A stretch of 8,306 bases of DNA, taken from NCBI GenBank assembly GCA_015234495.1, contig JADGMZ010000012.1:1-8306 (forward strand). Reading direction: 5' to 3'. This document shows positions 6,136 through 8,306 of this stretch, one piece after another. This DNA is from Brevundimonas sp. (GTDB taxonomy: Bacteria; Pseudomonadota; Alphaproteobacteria; Caulobacterales; Caulobacteraceae). The position numbers were made by a program, and so were the translations under genes. Numbering within the stretch: position 1 is the first letter of the stretch; each line of letters opens with the position of its first letter. The notes beneath the pieces are model-generated. The model made no database searches and was not told the DNA's origin. It saw only the letters and a program-made list of their open reading frames with translations.

Positions 6136-7254
6136 ATGCAACTGACCATCGAACGTTCCGCGCTCCTCAAGGCCCTCGGGCACGTGCAGAGCGTGGTCGA
6201 ACGACGCAACACCATTCCGATCCTGTCCAACGTCCTGCTCAGCGCCGGACGCGACAAGCTCAGCTTCGCTGCCACCGACCTCGACATGGAGATGGTCGAC
6301 GAGGCCGAGGCCCAGGTGAACGTCGAGGGCCAGATCACCGCCCCGGCCCACACCCTGTACGAGATCGTCCGCAAGCTGCCCGACGGGGCCGAGGTGTCGC
6401 TCAGCTACTCCGGCGACGACCCCCGTCTGGTGGTCCAGGCCGGCCGGTCGAAGTTCAACCTGCCGGTGCTGCCGGCCGGCGATTTCCCGGTCATGTCCAC
6501 CGACACCTCGGGCGCCCGCTTCACCCTGCCTAAGGAAGACCTGGCCCGGCTGATCGACAAGACCCGGTTCGCGGTCTCGACGGAAGAGACCCGCTACTAC
6601 CTGAACGGCCTGTATCTCCACACCGTGGCCGAGGCCGGCATCCCTCTGCTGCGCGCCGTGGCCACCGACGGCCACCGCCTGGCGCTCGCCGAGACCCCGG
6701 CCCCCGAGGGCGCCGCCGGCGGCCCCGGCGTCATCGTGCCGCGCAAGACCATCGACCAGGTCCGCCGCTTGCTCGACGACGGCTCCGGCGCGGTCGAGGT
6801 GATGGTGTCGCCCCAGAAGATCCGCTTCGAATTCGGCCAGGCCAGCCTGACCTCCAAGGTCATCGACGGCGCCTTCCCCGACTACATGCGCGTCATCCCC
6901 AAGGGCAACGACAAACAGGCCGACATCGACAACGCCGTCTTCGCCTCGGCCGTCGACCGCGTGGCCACCATCTCGGCCGAGAAGAGCCGGTCGGTGAAAC
7001 TGGCCTTCGAGCTGGATCGCGTCACCCTGACGGTGCGCAACATGGAGGCCGGCCAGGGCGTCGAGGAGGTCGAGATCGGCTATTCCGAAGAGCCCTTCGA
7101 GATCGGCTTCAACGCCCGCTATCTGCTGGACGTCGCCGGCCAGATCACCGGCGAGACGGCGCATTTCAAATTCGCCGACCCGGCGAGCCCGACGCTGGTG
7201 CTCGATCCGGGCGATCCGGGCGTGCAGTATGTGCTGATGCCGCTGCGGGTGTAG
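6136..7254 (+). CDS. dnaN: DNA polymerase III subunit beta (sliding clamp)
   Basis: A 372-residue protein, the normal clamp length. The frame opens at 6091, but I start it at 6136 because the product then begins MQLTIERSALLKALGHVQ, as clamps do, and GGGGCGAG lies upstream. Three similar domains (about 1-125, 126-250, 251-372) form half of the ring; two subunits encircle DNA and tether polymerase III and other partners. Seen: 'RRNTIPILSNVLL' (23-35) of domain one, 'TRYYLNGLY' and 'ATDGHRLALAE' of domain two, and the C-terminal 'YVLMPLRV', equivalent to the E. coli tail that lines the partner-binding pocket. The gene lies between dnaA and, beyond a small inserted nuclease gene, recF: the ancestral bacterial order with an interruption. 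Transcription probably comes from the gap after dnaA. Nothing is missing or broken. Confidence 0.97.
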   Translation: MQLTIERSALLKALGHVQSVVERRNTIPILSNVLLSAGRDKLSFAATDLDMEMVDEAEAQVNVEGQITAPAHTLYEIVRKLPDGAEVSLSYSGDDPRLVVQAGRSKFNLPVLPAGDFPVMSTDTSGARFTLPKEDLARLIDKTRFAVSTEETRYYLNGLYLHTVAEAGIPLLRAVATDGHRLALAETPAPEGAAGGPGVIVPRKTIDQVRRLLDDGSGAVEVMVSPQKIRFEFGQASLTSKVIDGAFPDYMRVIPKGNDKQADIDNAVFASAVDRVATISAEKSRSVKLAFELDRVTLTVRNMEAGQGVEEVEIGYSEEPFEIGFNARYLLDVAGQITGETAHFKFADPASPTLVLDPGDPGVQYVLMPLRV

Positions 7255-7261
7255 GAGTCAG

Positions 7262-7325
7262 ATTCCGCTCATCCCGGCGACCCGAAGGGCGGCGCGAAGC
7301 AGCCAAAGCCGGGACCCAGTTCTTT
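7262..7325 (+). repeat. REP-like palindromic repeat, copy A with enlarged loop
   Basis: ATTCCGCTCATCCCGGCG (7262-7279) and AAGCCGGGACCCAGTTCTTT (7306-7325) are identical to the two halves of copy B downstream, but copy A has 26 extra bases (7280-7305) between them. The stem TCCCGGC (7272-7278)/GCCGGGA (7308-7314) is kept, with a 29-base loop in place of GAAA. It lies just after the dnaN stop and may also act as a 3'-end stem for the dnaN mRNA. Confidence 0.85.
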
Positions 7326-7335
7326 CGTTGTGTAC

Positions 7336-7340
7336 GGAGG
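7336..7340 (+). promoter_or_regulatory. Shine-Dalgarno GGAGG that decides a TTG start
   Basis: GGAGG sits six bases before TTG at 7347. There is no usable ATG early in the GIY-YIG frame, so this site fixes the TTG start. Confidence 0.75.
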
Positions 7341-7346
7341 TTCGGG

Positions 7347-7640
7347 TTGGCGTTCTTCACCTACATCGTCGCCAGCCAGCGCAACGGGACGCTCTACACC
7401 GGCTCGACCGACAATCTGATCAAGCGGATCAACCAGCACCGCGAGGGTCACTTCGACGGCTTCACCTCCAAGCATGGCGTCGCCATCCTCGTCTGGTTCG
7501 AGACGCACGAAACCCGCCACGCCGCCTTCGTCCGCGAACGCCAGATCAAGGAATGGAAGCGGGCCTGGAAGCTGGAACTGATCGAAAAATCGAACCCCGG
7601 CTGGATCGATCTGATGGACACCTTCGGGCTGCCTGAGTGA
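7347..7640 (+). CDS. Small GIY-YIG nuclease family protein
   Basis: A 97-residue, single-domain protein with a TTG start supported by GGAGG. Seen: Tyr6 in TYIV (the 'GIY' element), Tyr17-Thr-Gly in LYTGSTDNL (the 'YIG' element), Arg27 and His31 on the following helix, and Glu64 in FVRERQIKEWKRAWK, the expected metal-binding glutamate. All catalytic positions look intact. The family is the UvrC N-terminal-like/YhbQ (UPF0213)-like branch, often misnamed UvrC or 'excinuclease subunit C'. These cut DNA with a divalent metal; the target and cellular role of the small versions are largely unknown. It has no signal peptide or DNA-binding extension. It separates dnaN from recF and has REP-like repeats 22 bases upstream and 11 bases downstream, which suggests that gene and repeats arrived together or are functionally linked. 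I infer a homing or repeat-spreading role only as a hypothesis. Confidence 0.88.
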   Translation: MAFFTYIVASQRNGTLYTGSTDNLIKRINQHREGHFDGFTSKHGVAILVWFETHETRHAAFVRERQIKEWKRAWKLELIEKSNPGWIDLMDTFGLPE

Positions 7641-7650
7641 TCGGCCCTCC

Positions 7651-7689
7651 ATTCCGCTCATCCCGGCGAAAGCCGGGACCCAGTTCTTT
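7651..7689 (+). repeat. REP-like palindromic repeat, copy B
   Basis: A 39-base copy whose core is TCCCGGC-GAAA-GCCGGGA, a 7-bp stem closed by a GNRA-type GAAA loop. Its 33-base segment 7652-7684 is the exact reverse complement of copy C. It starts 11 bases after the GIY-YIG stop and may serve as its mRNA 3'-end hairpin. Confidence 0.9.
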
Positions 7690-7756
7690 GGGTGATGTGA
7701 CCACGAAATCTTCGCACCATCCCTCGTCCTGAAGCGCTCGCGTCAAGCTGGACAGG

Positions 7757-7789
7757 ACTGGGTCCCGGCTTTCGCCGGGATGAGCGGAA
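7757..7789 (-). repeat. REP-like palindromic repeat, copy C (inverted)
   Basis: Thirty-three bases identical to 7652-7684 on the opposite strand. With copy B it forms an inverted doublet separated by 72 bases (whole unit 7651-7789), the layout of a REPIN. I recognise no gene in the 72-base spacer; minus-strand frames crossing it are composed of repeat sequence. Confidence 0.9.
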
Positions 7790-7851
7790 AATGACCATGC
7801 ACTCGTGTCGCACTTTCGCCGGGTCGTGCGGAATCGTGTAGCCATCTCCCA

Positions 7852-8306
7852 GTGATCACCGCCCTCACCCTCACCGACTTCCGCTCCTATGCGGCGGCGA
7901 CCCTGTCCATCGCGGCGGGGACGGTGGTGCTGCATGGGCCGAACGGGGCGGGGAAGACCAATCTGCTGGAGGCGCTCAGCCTGTTCACCCCGGGCAAGGG
8001 GCTGCGCGGGGCCACGGCGCCGGAGATGGGGCGGCGCGAGCCGGGCGAGGCCGGGGGGCGGGCCTGGGCGGTGGCGGCGGTGCTGACCGATGGCGACGGC
8101 GAGACCAGGCTGGGCACCGGCGTGCAGACGCCGGGGGCGGCGCGGCGGATCGTGCGCATCGACGGCGAGACGGCCCAGCCGGGGCGGTTGCTGGATCACC
8201 TGCGGCCCGTATGGGCGACGCCGGAGCAGGACCGGCTGTTCTCCGACGCCCGGGCGGCGCGGCTGAAATTCTTCGACCGGCTGGTGTTCGCGGCGCAGCC
8301 GGATCA
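7852..8306 (+). CDS. recF: DNA replication and repair protein RecF, C-terminus cut by window edge
   Basis: The frame starts at GTG (7852) and is open to the edge: 151 codons of a family usually about 360-390 long. The N-terminus, [17 protein letters not shown], is the standard RecF opening; Walker A GPNGAGKT is at residues 29-36, followed by [18 protein letters not shown]. The visible end, '[30 protein letters not shown]', matches the conserved RecF segment before the coiled region. RecF is an SMC/Rad50-like ATPase that helps load RecA on gapped DNA through RecO and RecR. No clear Shine-Dalgarno sequence precedes the GTG; no better start exists nearby, and homologues begin here. A GAATC (GANTC) site lies at 7831-7835. 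Its codons end in G (GCG, GGG, CGG) far more than those of dnaA and dnaN, which end in C. gyrB would be expected next, outside the window. Confidence 0.93.
   Translation, partial: MITALTLTDFRSYAAATLSIAAGTVVLHGPNGAGKTNLLEALSLFTPGKGLRGATAPEMGRREPGEAGGRAWAVAAVLTDGDGETRLGTGVQTPGAARRIVRIDGETAQPGRLLDHLRPVWATPEQDRLFSDARAARLKFFDRLVFAAQPD

Noticed and set aside
5710..7164. Minus-strand open frame (484 codons) opposite dnaA and dnaN
   Set aside because: Antisense shadow of dnaN and the end of dnaA, without recognisable domains.
7262..7789. CRISPR array
   Set aside because: Only three copies, in mixed orientation, with unequal spacing and an intervening gene; these are palindromic REP-like repeats.
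7546..8199. Minus-strand open frame (217 codons) over the repeats and recF start
   Set aside because: It is antisense to recF and the GIY-YIG end, and much of it is translated repeat sequence.

Overview
The window looks like a chromosomal segment of a GC-rich alphaproteobacterium of the Caulobacterales, most likely Brevundimonas or a close relative. The evidence is the rpsT-dnaA linkage, a DnaA with the motif variants I associate with Caulobacter, clustered GANTC (CcrM-type) sites before dnaA, and TCCCGGC-GAAA-GCCGGGA intergenic repeats. The taxonomic call is inference from family knowledge; no search was run.

Left part (1-3622, all minus strand). In the direction of transcription there are two units. 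The first is an SRPBCC/polyketide-cyclase-like protein, a zinc-dependent MDR alcohol/formaldehyde-type dehydrogenase and a 72-residue acidic protein of unknown function, closely spaced and probably one operon; a GGAAC-N17-GGTT sequence before it resembles a general-stress ECF (EcfG/SigT) promoter. The second is a BlaI/MecI-type repressor overlapping by one base with a BlaR1/M56-type membrane metallopeptidase that runs off the left edge. An 18-bp perfect palindrome containing TACA-AT-TGTA lies on the promoter of this pair, so it is probably autorepressed and relieved by M56 proteolysis. No beta-lactamase is visible.

Middle part (3697-7254, plus strand). rpsT (ribosomal protein S20) has a good promoter and a hairpin terminator. 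A 461-base non-coding leader and control region follows, with four GANTC sites in 66 bases and a U-rich tract, then dnaA (replication initiator) and dnaN (sliding clamp). The dnaA-dnaN gap holds one perfect DnaA box, TTATCCACA, almost at the centre of an imperfect 17-bp inverted repeat.

Right part (7255-8306). Between dnaN and recF (cut by the right edge) sits a 97-codon GIY-YIG nuclease gene with a TTG start and strong Shine-Dalgarno sequence. It is bracketed by copies of a palindromic REP-like repeat: one copy upstream with an enlarged loop, and an inverted pair downstream arranged like a REPIN. The repeats plus the small nuclease are the most unusual part of the window and may be a mobile or domesticated element in an otherwise conserved dnaA-dnaN-recF replication and repair cluster.
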